DNA of 64,000 nucleotides from Bacteroidota bacterium (GCA_026224775.1 JAMFRP010000031.1:62001-126000); one strand, 5' to 3'. Counted from the stretch's first letter, positions 43,859-53,774 are shown. Numbers and translations: made by a program. The notes: generated by a model from the letters alone, not told the origin.

Positions 43859-45436
43859 TTATTTGGCCCTTGTTATTTTAATGAACAATACATCATTCTG
43901 CCGAATGGGTAGCTGTTTTTCAAAATTCCCGGATGCATTTACGATTACTGTATTTTGCGCTATAGGCTCATCAGAATCCAGCTGCTTTAACTTTTTCACC
44001 TGAGCTATCGAAAGCTGCGATGGTGACCCCATCTCAAAATACGCCGAATAAGGATCGTTAGCATGGAAACCTGTCTTGTATATGCTGACCATATATTTAC
44101 CTGGCTTTAGCCCATGTAGTTTAAAGTCAACCGGCGCTAACGTTTTAGAAGGGAGAAGCCTTTTATAAAATACCTGGTTATTCACGCTGTCTCCCGGATG
44201 GTCTATCGTAAAGTTCCAAATCAGGGCCTGTACATCGTCATTTCCGTCCTTGCAAATCATAGCGCTTGAATCCGCGCATTTAAGTTCCGTATTACCCAAT
44301 TGGTTTAAATATTTATAAGCATAAAAAGCGGGTTTTTTAATATCCTCATAATTGATTAAGCCAAACCCTCCATGAAAAGGCGTAGCCCTTGGACCTGCTT
44401 CTTCAAAAATATCGGTAAATGTCCAGTATGACATCGAGTTTACATCAGGCGCGGCGCGTTTAACCGTATTCAAAATATAAGCGGCTTCATGATAGCTATC
44501 GTGAATAGGGTCGCTTGGGGTATAAGAAGCGCTCCACTCGGTATAATGCAATTCCAGGTTAGGTATTGCGGATTGTAATATTTGTTTTTTTGAATAGCGC
44601 ATGTGATCTGCCACGGCGTACCGGTCCTGGCTAAGCACTGTTCCGGCATTACCTGTCGCATCCAAAAATCCTTGCTTCACGCCGTAGTCGTGTGTGCTGA
44701 TAAAATCGATAGGCACCTTCTGCTGCGCGCAGAAATCGATCATTTCAGGTATCCATGCATTGCCTGCCGTAGCCGGGCCGCCCACACGATATTTGGCCGA
44801 TACACTTTTAATAGCTATGGCCGTTTCTTTATAAAGTTTAAAATAATCCTGCTGCGTACCTGTAAAGAAACCACCTTTCAGGTTAGGCTCATTCCATATC
44901 TCAAAATACCAGCTGGCCACTTCTTTTTCGCCGTAACGCTGTGTCCAGTGTTCAACCAGTGCTTTGATCAGGCCGTTCCATTTCTGGTAATCTTTTGGTG
45001 GCGTAACATTACCCCTCCACCAAAAAATAGTTTTATTGCCACTTGCCAAGGCACCGGGCATAAATCCTACTTCAACGAAAGGCTTCATATCGATAGATCG
45101 CAAAAAATCAAATAACTCGTCAATATACTGCCAATTATAAACCGGGTTACCGTTTTTGTCTTCGAAGTAAACGCCCATATCGTCCGACAACAAGCCGTGA
45201 AAGCGGATGTACCTGAAACCGCATTCGTCATGCGCGATCTTTAATTGTCTTTGCCAATCTGCCCGCAAGCCTTCATTCGCCCGGCCTGCACCTACGCATA
45301 GATTAATACTTTTAGGAAGCACTCCTTTTACCTGATTGATATTTACATCGATGCCCCGTTTACTGGAGATATTTTGGGCCTTTGTTGATATGCAAATGCA
45401 CATGAATAATATTGCTAAACTGTACTTCGTTTTCAT
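43859..45436 (-). CDS. GH39-family glycoside hydrolase
   Basis: A 525-residue exported hydrolase of the GH39 type. The signal peptide ends near STKAQN, using the ATG at 45436; a longer start at 45478 would put extra residues before it. The acid/base glutamate is in FEIWNEPN (near residue 182) and the nucleophile in LHYTEWSAS (near 297). GH39 includes beta-xylosidases and alpha-L-iduronidases, so the substrate cannot be fixed. Its setting beside sialidase and sulfatases makes a host-type or algal acidic glycan as plausible as xylan. It is separated from the sialidase gene by 459 bp with a terminator in between, so it probably has its own promoter. Confidence 0.82.
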   Translation of the reverse strand: MKTKYSLAILFMCICISTKAQNISSKRGIDVNINQVKGVLPKSINLCVGAGRANEGLRADWQRQLKIAHDECGFRYIRFHGLLSDDMGVYFEDKNGNPVYNWQYIDELFDFLRSIDMKPFVEVGFMPGALASGNKTIFWWRGNVTPPKDYQKWNGLIKALVEHWTQRYGEKEVASWYFEIWNEPNLKGGFFTGTQQDYFKLYKETAIAIKSVSAKYRVGGPATAGNAWIPEMIDFCAQQKVPIDFISTHDYGVKQGFLDATGNAGTVLSQDRYAVADHMRYSKKQILQSAIPNLELHYTEWSASYTPSDPIHDSYHEAAYILNTVKRAAPDVNSMSYWTFTDIFEEAGPRATPFHGGFGLINYEDIKKPAFYAYKYLNQLGNTELKCADSSAMICKDGNDDVQALIWNFTIDHPGDSVNNQVFYKRLLPSKTLAPVDFKLHGLKPGKYMVSIYKTGFHANDPYSAYFEMGSPSQLSIAQVKKLKQLDSDEPIAQNTVIVNASGNFEKQLPIRQNDVLFIKITRAK

Positions 45437-45682
45437 TGGTAGTAGATTGCTTTTAATAAATAAAGTAATTGTTGACATTAAGAAGGCAATAAAAGGTGCT
45501 TGGTTTTTTTGTTAATATAAATAGAAAAATGATATTCAGCAATCGATTGTATTTTTTATTTAATTATGGTTGTTCGTCCCACATTACACCTTTGGTACTT
45601 AAGTTCAGGTTTTTAGAAAAAAAACAAATTGGCGAAGAGTAGTCAACTAAATTGCTTTTCCATTGGATTAGTGTAGGACTAA

Positions 45683-45722
45683 AATAAAACAGGCTCTTAG
45701 AATTCAATCTAAAAGCCTGATT
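45683..45722 (-). terminator. Intrinsic terminator of the nan operon
   Basis: On the minus strand AGGCTTTTAGA and TCTAAGAGCCT form an 11-bp stem with one G-T pair and a 6-nt loop, followed by GTTTTATTTT. It lies about 175 bp after the sialidase stop codon. Confidence 0.7.
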
Positions 45723-45747
45723 AAGCAGACATCAATAATTGGGGACG

Positions 45748-45822
45748 CTAATTAAATGTAAATCCTATCTGTAAGTTTAAGCCTAATGATGCGGCTTCGG
45801 TATGACCAAATCGTGTTGGGTG
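45748..45822 (-). pseudogene. Possible remnant of an outer-membrane protein C-terminus
   Basis: Minus-strand codons read HPTRFGHTEAASLG, then LNLQIGFTFN and stop. A run of alternating hydrophobic residues ending in an aromatic is the usual last strand of Bacteroidota outer-membrane barrels. The codon before it is TAG. The rest of any such gene is missing. This is a weak, short match. Confidence 0.25.
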
Positions 45823-45895
45823 CTATAAAGCCACAAAATAATTAACATACTTTGTGCATGCATAAACCTTGGTTAAATACTGGTGTAAATACCTT

Positions 45896-47062
45896 TTACC
45901 AGCCATGTACTGTAAAAACTATTTGTTTATAATCATCCTTTTCGTAAAGAATACCGACCTGCTTTTTAGCTACTGAAACAAGATCGGAGTATGCGCTGTA
46001 ATCCCCTTTGTAACCTTCCGGGCCCTTGGCAATGGTGTAGCTGCTTGCCCAGGTTTTTCCTTCATCGTAGCTTATCCGCAAGGTTAAATTGTCCCTGTTT
46101 GTTGTGCTGGCATCATTGCAAACTGCAATTATAGCCTTCCCCTTTTGCTTACCGATAGTAAGTATGCTACCCTGGCAAACCGGGTCGGGTAATTGTGGGT
46201 CAAAATAAGTGGTATCCCAATTTTGGCCCCCATTGTTACTTATGGCTATTATTCTTTGCTTTATATTGCCTTGTTGATTACGGATATTCAGCATCAACTT
46301 ATTCCCTGATAATTCAGCAGCCATCACTTCGTTGCCGCCCGGTATATTTACGTCATCGCTTATTTTAAATGTTTTGCCGTGATCGTCGGTATAATAACCG
46401 AACGCCTTGCCATCAGCATAATTTCGTTGAGGCTCGCCCGCCGAATGATTAGCAGCCACATATATGCGGCCTTTATATTTGCCATCAGTAAATTGAATAG
46501 AATGGCCAGGGGTATTTGCAAAGCTGCGCCAGTCTTCAACAAAATTGTAGGCTTTATTAAATGTGGGTTGTTTGGGTTTATGCACCTGTAAAGTAATATT
46601 TACCGGTGCAGACCATGACATCCCATTATCAACCGAGGTTTTGTACCAAACCTCGCGCACGCCCAACCCTTTCCGCAGTTTCGATTCTGATACATTACCA
46701 GTGTTATAAAAAAGGAAGATCCTGCCTTTAGGGTAGGCGGGGTCTGTCATATCTACTACGGGTGCGGAGTTATCCGTTTGCAGGGTATCATTTGTAGCTA
46801 CTATTTGGATTGCGCCCCAGCTTTTGCCATTATCATGGCTGCGTTTCATTACTATCTGGATGTTGCCAAAATCGCCCATGCCATTTTTCCTTCCCTCGCA
46901 AAAAGCGATCAGATCATTGTTTGGCGCTTTTATAATGGCGGGTATCCTGAATGATTTATAACCATCAGCCCCCGAAACAAAAACCGGCACTTCGGTTGAT
47001 TGGGCTTTTACAGTTGTAAAACCCATTATACTAACCAGTACATAAATTAATAGCGTTCTCAT
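45896..47062 (-). CDS. Exo-alpha-sialidase (GH33)
   Basis: A 388-residue exported sialidase. Signal peptide of about 20 residues (cleaved near VKAQ). It has the RIP motif in KSFRIPAII (residues 37-43), CEGRKNG, and four Asp boxes: SHDNGKSWG, SVDNGMSWS, SNNGGQNWD and SYDEGKTWA. It cuts terminal sialic acid from glycoconjugates. It is the last gene of the susC-susD-nan operon, and its ATG overlaps the stop of the epimerase gene by 4 bp. Confidence 0.93.
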   Translation of the reverse strand: MRTLLIYVLVSIMGFTTVKAQSTEVPVFVSGADGYKSFRIPAIIKAPNNDLIAFCEGRKNGMGDFGNIQIVMKRSHDNGKSWGAIQIVATNDTLQTDNSAPVVDMTDPAYPKGRIFLFYNTGNVSESKLRKGLGVREVWYKTSVDNGMSWSAPVNITLQVHKPKQPTFNKAYNFVEDWRSFANTPGHSIQFTDGKYKGRIYVAANHSAGEPQRNYADGKAFGYYTDDHGKTFKISDDVNIPGGNEVMAAELSGNKLMLNIRNQQGNIKQRIIAISNNGGQNWDTTYFDPQLPDPVCQGSILTIGKQKGKAIIAVCNDASTTNRDNLTLRISYDEGKTWASSYTIAKGPEGYKGDYSAYSDLVSVAKKQVGILYEKDDYKQIVFTVHGW

Positions 47063-48243
47063 ATGTTTTTATAGTTTTTTAGTAATTGCAGGCAATACCA
47101 TTCCTGCCGTGGTAGATGGAATGGACCTTTGAATAAATTACCCTTCGCGGTTTGGGCAATACTGCCATCGCGATGCAGGTAGCCAAACCATTCGCCGTGA
47201 TCTTTATCATGGAAATGGCTATAGGAATAGTCATGCACCATTTTGTGCCATTGCGCATATTTTTCGTCGCCGGTAATGGTGTAGGCTAATAAGGTTGCGA
47301 TGATCACCTCGTTATGCGGCCACCAAAACTTCATGTCCTGCCAGTATTCCTGTACCGGTTTGTTGTATACATCCCTGTAATACAAAATGCCGCCGTATTC
47401 TTTATCCCAGCCACGTTCCCACATATAATCAAGCATTTTGCAGCCCAGTTCAATTAAGTGCGGATCATTGTTCCGATATTTCGCCTCGTGCAAAATGAAC
47501 CAGGCACCCTCTATAGCATGCCCCGGGTTAAGCGTACGGCCATCAATATGATCTATTATACTTCCATCGGGGGCAACCTGTTCCATCACACATTTAATAT
47601 CATGCTTTACAAAATCTGTTTCAATTTCTTTTATCCACTGGCTGATATATTCATCGCACCTGGGGTCACCAATGGTTTCCCTTAATTGCTGCGCGGTATT
47701 GATCATGATCATGGGTACGCCAATACCTTTAGACGGGCGGGTTGGTTCAAATTTGGGTGGTAATAAACCCGGTATGGTCGCATATTCAATGCACTTGCCA
47801 AACAGGTATCTCGCTTTTTCAGCAGCAGCCTCATCTCCGGTTGCTTTGGCATAGGCCGCCATAGCAATAACCGCGAACGTTTCGGAAAAATAATAACGGC
47901 GTTTACGTATGGGGCTGCCATCGCGGGTTACGTGGAAAAACATGCGCCCATCGGTATCAAAGCAATGTTTATTTAAAAAATCGATCCCTTTTTTAGCGCC
48001 ATCCAGCCATTCCTGTTTTGGTTCGATAGTGTTATACAAGGTTGATAATAACCAGGCGGCGCGCCCTTGTATCCATATTGCCTTATCATCGTCGAGCAGG
48101 TTACCTTCCCTGTCGCGCATAAGCAGATAGCCGCCGTATTCCTCATCAATTGACAGCGGGAACCAAAACGGAACAGTGTCATCTAACAGTTGATGCTGGT
48201 AAAATTCCTTCAGCTTTAATATGTCGTTATCAGAATAACTCAT
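47059..48243 (-). CDS. AGE-family N-acylglucosamine 2-epimerase
   Basis: A 394-residue alpha/alpha-barrel epimerase. Family features include FWFPLSIDEEYGGYL near residue 22, IWIQGRAAWLLSTLY, RTLNPGHAIEGAWFI and WWPHNEVIIATLL. In the Bacteroides-type sialic acid pathway this enzyme converts ManNAc, the product of NanA, to GlcNAc without phosphorylation. The gene context (sialidase, lyase, transporter) supports that reaction over cellobiose or mannose epimerisation. There is no signal peptide, so it is cytoplasmic. Confidence 0.9.
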   Translation of the reverse strand: MSYSDNDILKLKEFYQHQLLDDTVPFWFPLSIDEEYGGYLLMRDREGNLLDDDKAIWIQGRAAWLLSTLYNTIEPKQEWLDGAKKGIDFLNKHCFDTDGRMFFHVTRDGSPIRKRRYYFSETFAVIAMAAYAKATGDEAAAEKARYLFGKCIEYATIPGLLPPKFEPTRPSKGIGVPMIMINTAQQLRETIGDPRCDEYISQWIKEIETDFVKHDIKCVMEQVAPDGSIIDHIDGRTLNPGHAIEGAWFILHEAKYRNNDPHLIELGCKMLDYMWERGWDKEYGGILYYRDVYNKPVQEYWQDMKFWWPHNEVIIATLLAYTITGDEKYAQWHKMVHDYSYSHFHDKDHGEWFGYLHRDGSIAQTAKGNLFKGPFHLPRQEWYCLQLLKNYKNI

Positions 48244-48254
48244 CTTTATAATAT

Positions 48255-50354
48255 TTAATAAAACAGATTTTCTTTTTCATGCAGTTTCATGGTAAACGTT
48301 GAGGCAGGTAAACCAGCTTCATTAACTAAATTGGCCCTTGTAAAGGGTTGCATAGCGTAATTTATTGCCTGTATGGTTTCTCCCGGCGGTATATGTAGAA
48401 ATACCTTATTTTTTTCGATGGATTCAGCAGGCGTTATGCGCTCACCCTTATCATTTACTAACTCAAAGCCGGTTAATGGCTTATTATCAGCCGTTTTTAG
48501 TTGCCTTGCAAATGAAACAATAATGTCATTTCCTGCAAGCCTGGCGTTAATTGGCGATGGGCCATCGGCAGGTATTTGTTCCTTATAGGTGTAATGCAAT
48601 GCCAATAGCGCGAGCCTGTTTGCTACAGCTTTTTTTCGTTTATAATGCACATTTAATGAATCCCCCATATCCATGCTCACGGCCATATGTACATCAGGGA
48701 TTTGCTGTTGCAGCTTGTTTTCCATTTCTCTGAAAGCAGGCCATGATGGGCGGTTAATGCCGGATAGCTGCACAAAATAAAAAGGAAGGTTATATCCCCA
48801 TTTTTGCCGCCAGCTTGTAACCAGTGTTTTAAAAAGATGGCTATATAATTCCATGTTGTGCGCATCGCTTTCGCCCTGGTACCATATCACCCCTTTAACC
48901 GGGAAAGCGGTAAATCCAGTTATGCCGGCTTCATAATTATAACACGGCTCGTAAGGGTGGCGTTGCCTTGTCGAGGTGGCGTATTTTAAATTTACATTGG
49001 CCCTGTCGCGGCACCATTGCATTATAAAGTCGGATTGCCGCCAGTTATTTATCATATCCACAGCAATGGGGTCATGCTCCATAGTATACCTGTCGATCCA
49101 TGATGCGATGGGCGAACCACCCACAGCTACTTCGATAAGGCCAATAGGTACATGTTCTTCCTGGTTTAGTTTTTTTCCAAAATAATAGGCTATCGCCGAA
49201 AAATCGCGTGCCGAAAGGCCATTGCTTTCCTTCCATGTTCCTGAAAAGTATTTTAATCGGTTAACCTTTGCCAAAGTAGATGTATCCCAGTTAATAGAAT
49301 CTGTTTCTTTCAAAACATGCAATTGGTATAATCTTATCGTTTTATTATTTGCGGCGGTTTTTATCTCATTTCCTCCTTCGGCTTCGCTGCTAAGTGGGAA
49401 AGCCATATTTGATTGTCCCGAACATAACCACACATCACCCATCAGGATATTTTTGATGGTGATAGTAGAATCTTTGCCCCTGATGCTCATTTCAAAAGGG
49501 CCGCCTGCTTTCATAGCTGGAAAAGCCACTTTCCATTGCCCATATTCATTGGCTTTTGACCAGCGTTTCTGATGTTGAAAGTTTACTTCGACCACCTCGC
49601 CTGCATTGGCCGTACCATAAACCGGGATCGACTGATTACGTTGCAACACCATATTGCTGGCAAAGACCTCGGGTAATTTTAGTCCACCAAAATCTCCTGT
49701 AACGCGATGATAGACAGTTTGAGCCAATATCATAGCGCCTTCTTTTGTTGGATGTATATTATCCGGGAAGAGGTCGATGCGGCTATATAATGGTTCGTGG
49801 AAATCTATAATGCCAGTCTTGTTTGCTTTCGCGATAGCCGGGATAAGGCTTTGAACCTGCCAATACCAATCCCTTGTGCCCGATTTAAAGCGCGGATGCC
49901 CGCTAAAAATTGGCGATAGTAAGCAGATATATATTCTAACGGATGGATTAGCTTTTCTGAAAGAACAAATAAGCCAGGAATAATCGGCCTCGAAGTTTTG
50001 TTTATAGTTTGGCCAATCCCTTGGGTCAGTGTCATTGAGGCCGAGATGAATAATGGCAATATCTGGTGCGAAGCTGATCGCGTCAGCAAATTCCTTTGTT
50101 TTATAATAGGGGTTATGCCCTTGTCTTAGCAGTGTAGCGCCGCTATGCCCGAAATTTATAACATCGTAATTGCCCCCTAATAATTGCTGTAGCCTGGCGG
50201 GATAACAGTCCTGCTCCCTATTTTCCAAACCATATCCATAAGTAACGGAGTTGCCGATACAGGCCACTTTTATAACCTTGTTTTGTGCAAATAGGCACAA
50301 ATTCATCTGCAAAAGAAAAAAGAGTAGGGACGAGAATTTATATTTGGCATTCAT
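48255..50354 (-). CDS. Sialate O-acetylesterase with an N-terminal SGNH esterase domain
   Basis: A 699-residue exported protein with two esterase domains. The first (about 30-220) is an SGNH/GDSL hydrolase with CIGNSVTYGYG for the serine, and DNIHPTKEGA for the Asp-His pair. The second (about 300-640) is a SASA domain with LCSGQSNMAFPL and WYQGESDAHN. Such proteins remove O-acetyl groups from sialic acids, which otherwise block sialidase and lyase. I use the ATG at 50354 (MNAKYKF), which gives a good signal peptide ending near LFAQ; 50369 is also in frame. Confidence 0.9.
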   Translation of the reverse strand: MNAKYKFSSLLFFLLQMNLCLFAQNKVIKVACIGNSVTYGYGLENREQDCYPARLQQLLGGNYDVINFGHSGATLLRQGHNPYYKTKEFADAISFAPDIAIIHLGLNDTDPRDWPNYKQNFEADYSWLICSFRKANPSVRIYICLLSPIFSGHPRFKSGTRDWYWQVQSLIPAIAKANKTGIIDFHEPLYSRIDLFPDNIHPTKEGAMILAQTVYHRVTGDFGGLKLPEVFASNMVLQRNQSIPVYGTANAGEVVEVNFQHQKRWSKANEYGQWKVAFPAMKAGGPFEMSIRGKDSTITIKNILMGDVWLCSGQSNMAFPLSSEAEGGNEIKTAANNKTIRLYQLHVLKETDSINWDTSTLAKVNRLKYFSGTWKESNGLSARDFSAIAYYFGKKLNQEEHVPIGLIEVAVGGSPIASWIDRYTMEHDPIAVDMINNWRQSDFIMQWCRDRANVNLKYATSTRQRHPYEPCYNYEAGITGFTAFPVKGVIWYQGESDAHNMELYSHLFKTLVTSWRQKWGYNLPFYFVQLSGINRPSWPAFREMENKLQQQIPDVHMAVSMDMGDSLNVHYKRKKAVANRLALLALHYTYKEQIPADGPSPINARLAGNDIIVSFARQLKTADNKPLTGFELVNDKGERITPAESIEKNKVFLHIPPGETIQAINYAMQPFTRANLVNEAGLPASTFTMKLHEKENLFY

Positions 50355-50403
50355 ATCAATTATTATCAAACCTAGGCTAAAGCGTTAGCCACCGTAAATC
50401 AGA

Positions 50404-51642
50404 TTACACATCTGCAAAATCTTTCTCTTTAGGCCGCAAAAAGTAAAGCTGAACGGCTACCGTAATCAAAACAATGCCCGCCAGCATAGCGAAATCTTTA
50501 CCCAGGTTGCCAGCATCCGACGATTTGCCTAACACATCGGTAATAAAAGCACCGGCAAATACGCCTGTCATATTCATTATCCCGTAGGCCGTACCCCTGT
50601 ATTTTGCGGGGACAAACTGACAGAGGATAGGCATATTGTTGGCATCGAATATCCCATAGCCTAAACCAAAACAAAGTGCGGCGCCTACAACGGTAAATAG
50701 TGTATGCCCAAAGCCAAGTAAAAGTAATGCCGGTATAGTTAATGCGAGGCCAATGGCACTGGTGTATATGCGGCCCTTAACATTTTTTTGAACCCATTTA
50801 TCGGATAATATGCCCCCGAATATTACCCCCAGAAATGAGGAAGCAGCAATAGCGATAGTTGAAATAGGCCCTGCATGTGACATGGGAATATTTAAATTTT
50901 GTGCAAATAATGTGGGGAGCCAGTTTTTAGCAGCCCAGCCAGGTACACTTATAACAGCAAAATAAAAAAGGATGATCCAGAATGAGATATTGCTCAATAG
51001 TATGGCCAGCCCTTTAAAAAGCGGGGCTTTCTGCTTTATTACAAATTTGTCATCCCTACTTCCCTCCGTCGGATATTTTTTTCCTTTTAAGAACACTATT
51101 AATACGAATGAATACAGGATACCGATCATCCCGAAATAATGAAAGGTTGTTTGCCATGAATACGCGGCGGCGGCAGTAGCACCGAAGCCGCCTAACGCCG
51201 ACCCGACATAAAAGCCTGTCATGTGGATGCCTATGGCAAATGATCTGGTTTTAGATGAGTGAAAATCGGCTATTAGGGATAAAGCTGCGGGGATATATAA
51301 AGCTTCGCTGATGCCCATAATAGCCCTTAACCAATAAACCTGGTTAAAAGTAGTTGCATAACCCAATGCAAAGGTTACACCCGACCAAACAAACAAGCTG
51401 TAAACAATAAGCCATTTGCGATTGAATTTATCGGCAATAATTCCTGAAACTGGGCTCATACAACCGTATATCCACAGGAAAACAGCCATCAGGTAACCGA
51501 AGTTAGTGGCTGATTTTAATTGGGCAATATCCATCTGCATGGCAGGCTTCATTACCGACAGCATTTGCCTGTCCATGTAATTCAGCAATGCCACTACCCA
51601 TAGCAGGCCAACTAAAATCCAGGGATAGTTTTTATTCTGCAT
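50404..51642 (-). CDS. MFS transporter, probable sialic acid importer
   Basis: A 412-residue major facilitator protein with 12 predicted membrane segments, of the anion:cation symporter-like group. It has LLNYMDRQMLSVMKPA in the first helix, GIIADKFNRKW in the first intracellular loop, and FLGVIFGGILSDKW in the second half. Its position inside the nan operon, overlapping the kelch gene by 11 bp, makes Neu5Ac the probable substrate. It is an alternative to the NanT and TRAP systems used elsewhere. Confidence 0.88.
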   Translation of the reverse strand: MQNKNYPWILVGLLWVVALLNYMDRQMLSVMKPAMQMDIAQLKSATNFGYLMAVFLWIYGCMSPVSGIIADKFNRKWLIVYSLFVWSGVTFALGYATTFNQVYWLRAIMGISEALYIPAALSLIADFHSSKTRSFAIGIHMTGFYVGSALGGFGATAAAAYSWQTTFHYFGMIGILYSFVLIVFLKGKKYPTEGSRDDKFVIKQKAPLFKGLAILLSNISFWIILFYFAVISVPGWAAKNWLPTLFAQNLNIPMSHAGPISTIAIAASSFLGVIFGGILSDKWVQKNVKGRIYTSAIGLALTIPALLLLGFGHTLFTVVGAALCFGLGYGIFDANNMPILCQFVPAKYRGTAYGIMNMTGVFAGAFITDVLGKSSDAGNLGKDFAMLAGIVLITVAVQLYFLRPKEKDFADV

Positions 51643-52828
51643 TTTTTTTAGTTATAAGAACCTTCCCGATCATTATATCGGGTGTGCGAATACCTGGTTT
51701 AATCTCTCCGTTTGAAAGCACGATATCTTTTCCCCATTTGGTTCCTGTTGTAGTTACGTGCGCGGCAAAAGGCAAGTCGCCAACTTTTGTCCATGTATTG
51801 TTCCTGGTGTTATATACTAATATACCTCTATAAAAACCTTTGTGATTTATATTCAGTTCATTTTTTTCTTTTGTAAGTCTTTCGCTTTCAGCGGTTGTGG
51901 TTGCTTTGGATATCTTTGATAAGTAAGTTTCAATTTGGTGAAATACCCTGCCATCATCGCCACCTGTTATTACAATAAAGTTGCGCCCGAATGGCACCCC
52001 GGCCGCGGCAGACAGATTCATTATTCTTTTCCCGTCTGAAATATCGGCGCACTTACTCCAGGTGCGTTTTGAAGTATTGTATTCAAAAACCGTATGATGC
52101 AAGGTGCTTATCTGAGAGGGTGTTTTAGTTCTTCCGCCTATAATGAAGATATTAGTACCATCTGCACCTTTTAATGCGACTGCTACTGTATTTGCTAACG
52201 CGACAGGTAACAATGGCAAAGGTTGCCATTGTGGGTGATAGCTTTTTAGATCAATACAGTAAAATGAGCGGGAGGAACTATCCTGCATATCTCCTCCTGC
52301 TGCATATACCATATTATCGATGCTCGTTAGGGCAACATTGGTAACTGCCAAAGGCAAATTAGGTAATTCCTTAATTACAAGTTGGTGTTGTTTCGGATCC
52401 CAGTTTATTAAAAAGGCTTTTTTTGAAAGGCTCTTTTCATTTTCGCCACCGGCATAAACTATTCCTAACGGAGTTGAGGTATTTCCGCAGTAGGCTATTG
52501 GTTCGGGCAGTTTAAGGTTTACTTGTTTATCCCATTCAAATTTTCCATCCTGTTTTTGGAGTATATGAATTTCATCAGAATAGTGTTTTTTACCGCCTTC
52601 CCAAGGTAATTTGTTAGGAAAATTAGCTCCGCCAGCAACAATTAGAACATTGTTACACACGCCGTTAATTGCCCCTGCAAAACCAGTAGAAATTGTACCG
52701 TTTGTGTTTTGCAATTGAGCAGCCAATTGCCATTCAACTGGCTTGCAAATTGTTTCCTGAGCCAGCAGATCCTGATTTATTAACATAAATAAAAAAAATA
52801 CAATAACAGAAAAGGTGAACTTACGCAT
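51632..52828 (-). CDS. NanM-like kelch-repeat N-acetylneuraminate mutarotase
   Basis: A 398-residue exported beta-propeller. The signal peptide ends near DLLAQE, with ATG 52828 chosen over 52876 because the longer form only adds residues ahead of the signal. Kelch blades show GGANFPNKLPWEGGKKHY, VYAGGENE, VYAAGGDMQD, FIIGGRTKTPSQ and VITGGDDGRV. The GGANFP...GGKK start is characteristic of cyclically permuted NanM mutarotases. It speeds interconversion of the sialic acid anomers after sialidase release. It overlaps nanA by 8 bp and the MFS gene by 11 bp. Confidence 0.88.
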   Translation of the reverse strand: MRKFTFSVIVFFLFMLINQDLLAQETICKPVEWQLAAQLQNTNGTISTGFAGAINGVCNNVLIVAGGANFPNKLPWEGGKKHYSDEIHILQKQDGKFEWDKQVNLKLPEPIAYCGNTSTPLGIVYAGGENEKSLSKKAFLINWDPKQHQLVIKELPNLPLAVTNVALTSIDNMVYAAGGDMQDSSSRSFYCIDLKSYHPQWQPLPLLPVALANTVAVALKGADGTNIFIIGGRTKTPSQISTLHHTVFEYNTSKRTWSKCADISDGKRIMNLSAAAGVPFGRNFIVITGGDDGRVFHQIETYLSKISKATTTAESERLTKEKNELNINHKGFYRGILVYNTRNNTWTKVGDLPFAAHVTTTGTKWGKDIVLSNGEIKPGIRTPDIMIGKVLITKKNAE

Positions 52829-53774
52829 GATGTTTATTAGTTGTAGTAACAGGGTGTTTTGCTTTGAAAACATCAAACCCTAATTCAGCTACATCTAATT
52901 TAAACTTTTCAAACTGTTCTTTGGTCATATTTCTTACAGGAAGCCTGAACTCGCCACAATCTACATCTACTAATTTCATGTACGCTTTACCAACCGAGAT
53001 GCCGCCATACTTACCCAATAAACGGATCATATCAATTGACTTTTGCTGTAATACCCTTGCTTTTTCAAGATCATTATTATTAAAGGTTGCTATCATATCG
53101 TTATAAAGTGACGGCGCGTAATTAAACGTACTGCCAACAGCTCCTTTTGCACCTAATACCAGGGCCGATAGCATATTCTCATCTCTTCCCCAAAGCATGT
53201 CATATTTACCATTCTTAAAGTTCATGCAACTTTGGAAATCCATAAAATCCTCATGGGTATATTTAATCCCTGCCAAATTATTTATTTTACCATCCAGCGC
53301 CTCAAGCAGGCCCAGCATGGCAAAATTAGCCCCGGTTAATACCGGTATATGATAATAATAAAAAGGCATATCCGGAACTGTCTCTGCAATTTCCACACAC
53401 ATTTTGGCCAAAACATCAACAGTAGCCGGTTTAAAATAAGATGGCGATGTAAATGATACACCATACAAATTCAGGAATTGGGCATGTTTGGCCAATTCTT
53501 TACAATCACTAATACTATTGCCGCCTAATAAGGTCATTACCTTAAAGTTAGTGTCATTTACCGTAGCCGAAGCCCAGGCCTCAGCAACTTGCATTTTTTC
53601 GCTGGTAGTGAGGGAAACACCTTCTCCGGTAGATCCACAAATGAAAGCGCCGGTAACGCCATTATGTTTTAAAAACCGATAATAATCAGGTATAATAGCA
53701 GTATTCAGTTGCCCGTTTTTATCCATCGGCGTAAAAGGAGCAGCTATTAATCCTTGTAAATGTTCAAATTTCAT
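52821..53774 (-). CDS. nanA: N-acetylneuraminate lyase (DHDPS/NAL family)
   Basis: A 317-residue class I aldolase. The Schiff-base lysine is K171 in LAGIKYTHEDF. Catalytic Tyr and context are in FYYYHIPVLTG (residues 138-148), and the carboxylate-binding loop is CGSTGEGVSL (residues 47-56). YYHIP and GSTGEG fit sialic acid lyases better than dihydrodipicolinate synthases. It cleaves Neu5Ac to ManNAc and pyruvate. ATG 53774 (MKFEHLQGLI) matches the family start; 53846 would reach into the intercistronic hairpin. Confidence 0.9.
   Translation of the reverse strand: MKFEHLQGLIAAPFTPMDKNGQLNTAIIPDYYRFLKHNGVTGAFICGSTGEGVSLTTSEKMQVAEAWASATVNDTNFKVMTLLGGNSISDCKELAKHAQFLNLYGVSFTSPSYFKPATVDVLAKMCVEIAETVPDMPFYYYHIPVLTGANFAMLGLLEALDGKINNLAGIKYTHEDFMDFQSCMNFKNGKYDMLWGRDENMLSALVLGAKGAVGSTFNYAPSLYNDMIATFNNNDLEKARVLQQKSIDMIRLLGKYGGISVGKAYMKLVDVDCGEFRLPVRNMTKEQFEKFKLDVAELGFDVFKAKHPVTTTNKHHA

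Larger units (their letters stand above)
45437..45895. other. Gap between the nan operon and the GH39 gene
   Basis: No intact gene. It holds an intrinsic terminator on the minus strand (45683-45722) and, just before it on the same strand, a 24-codon open stretch ending in a stop at 45748 that resembles an outer-membrane barrel C-terminus. The 200 bp next to GH39 presumably carry its promoter, but no convincing consensus was found. Confidence 0.55.

Noticed and set aside
44603..45115. A 170-codon plus-strand frame opposite the GH39 gene
   Set aside because: Antisense to catalytic residues of GH39; cysteine- and histidine-rich composition of a chance frame.
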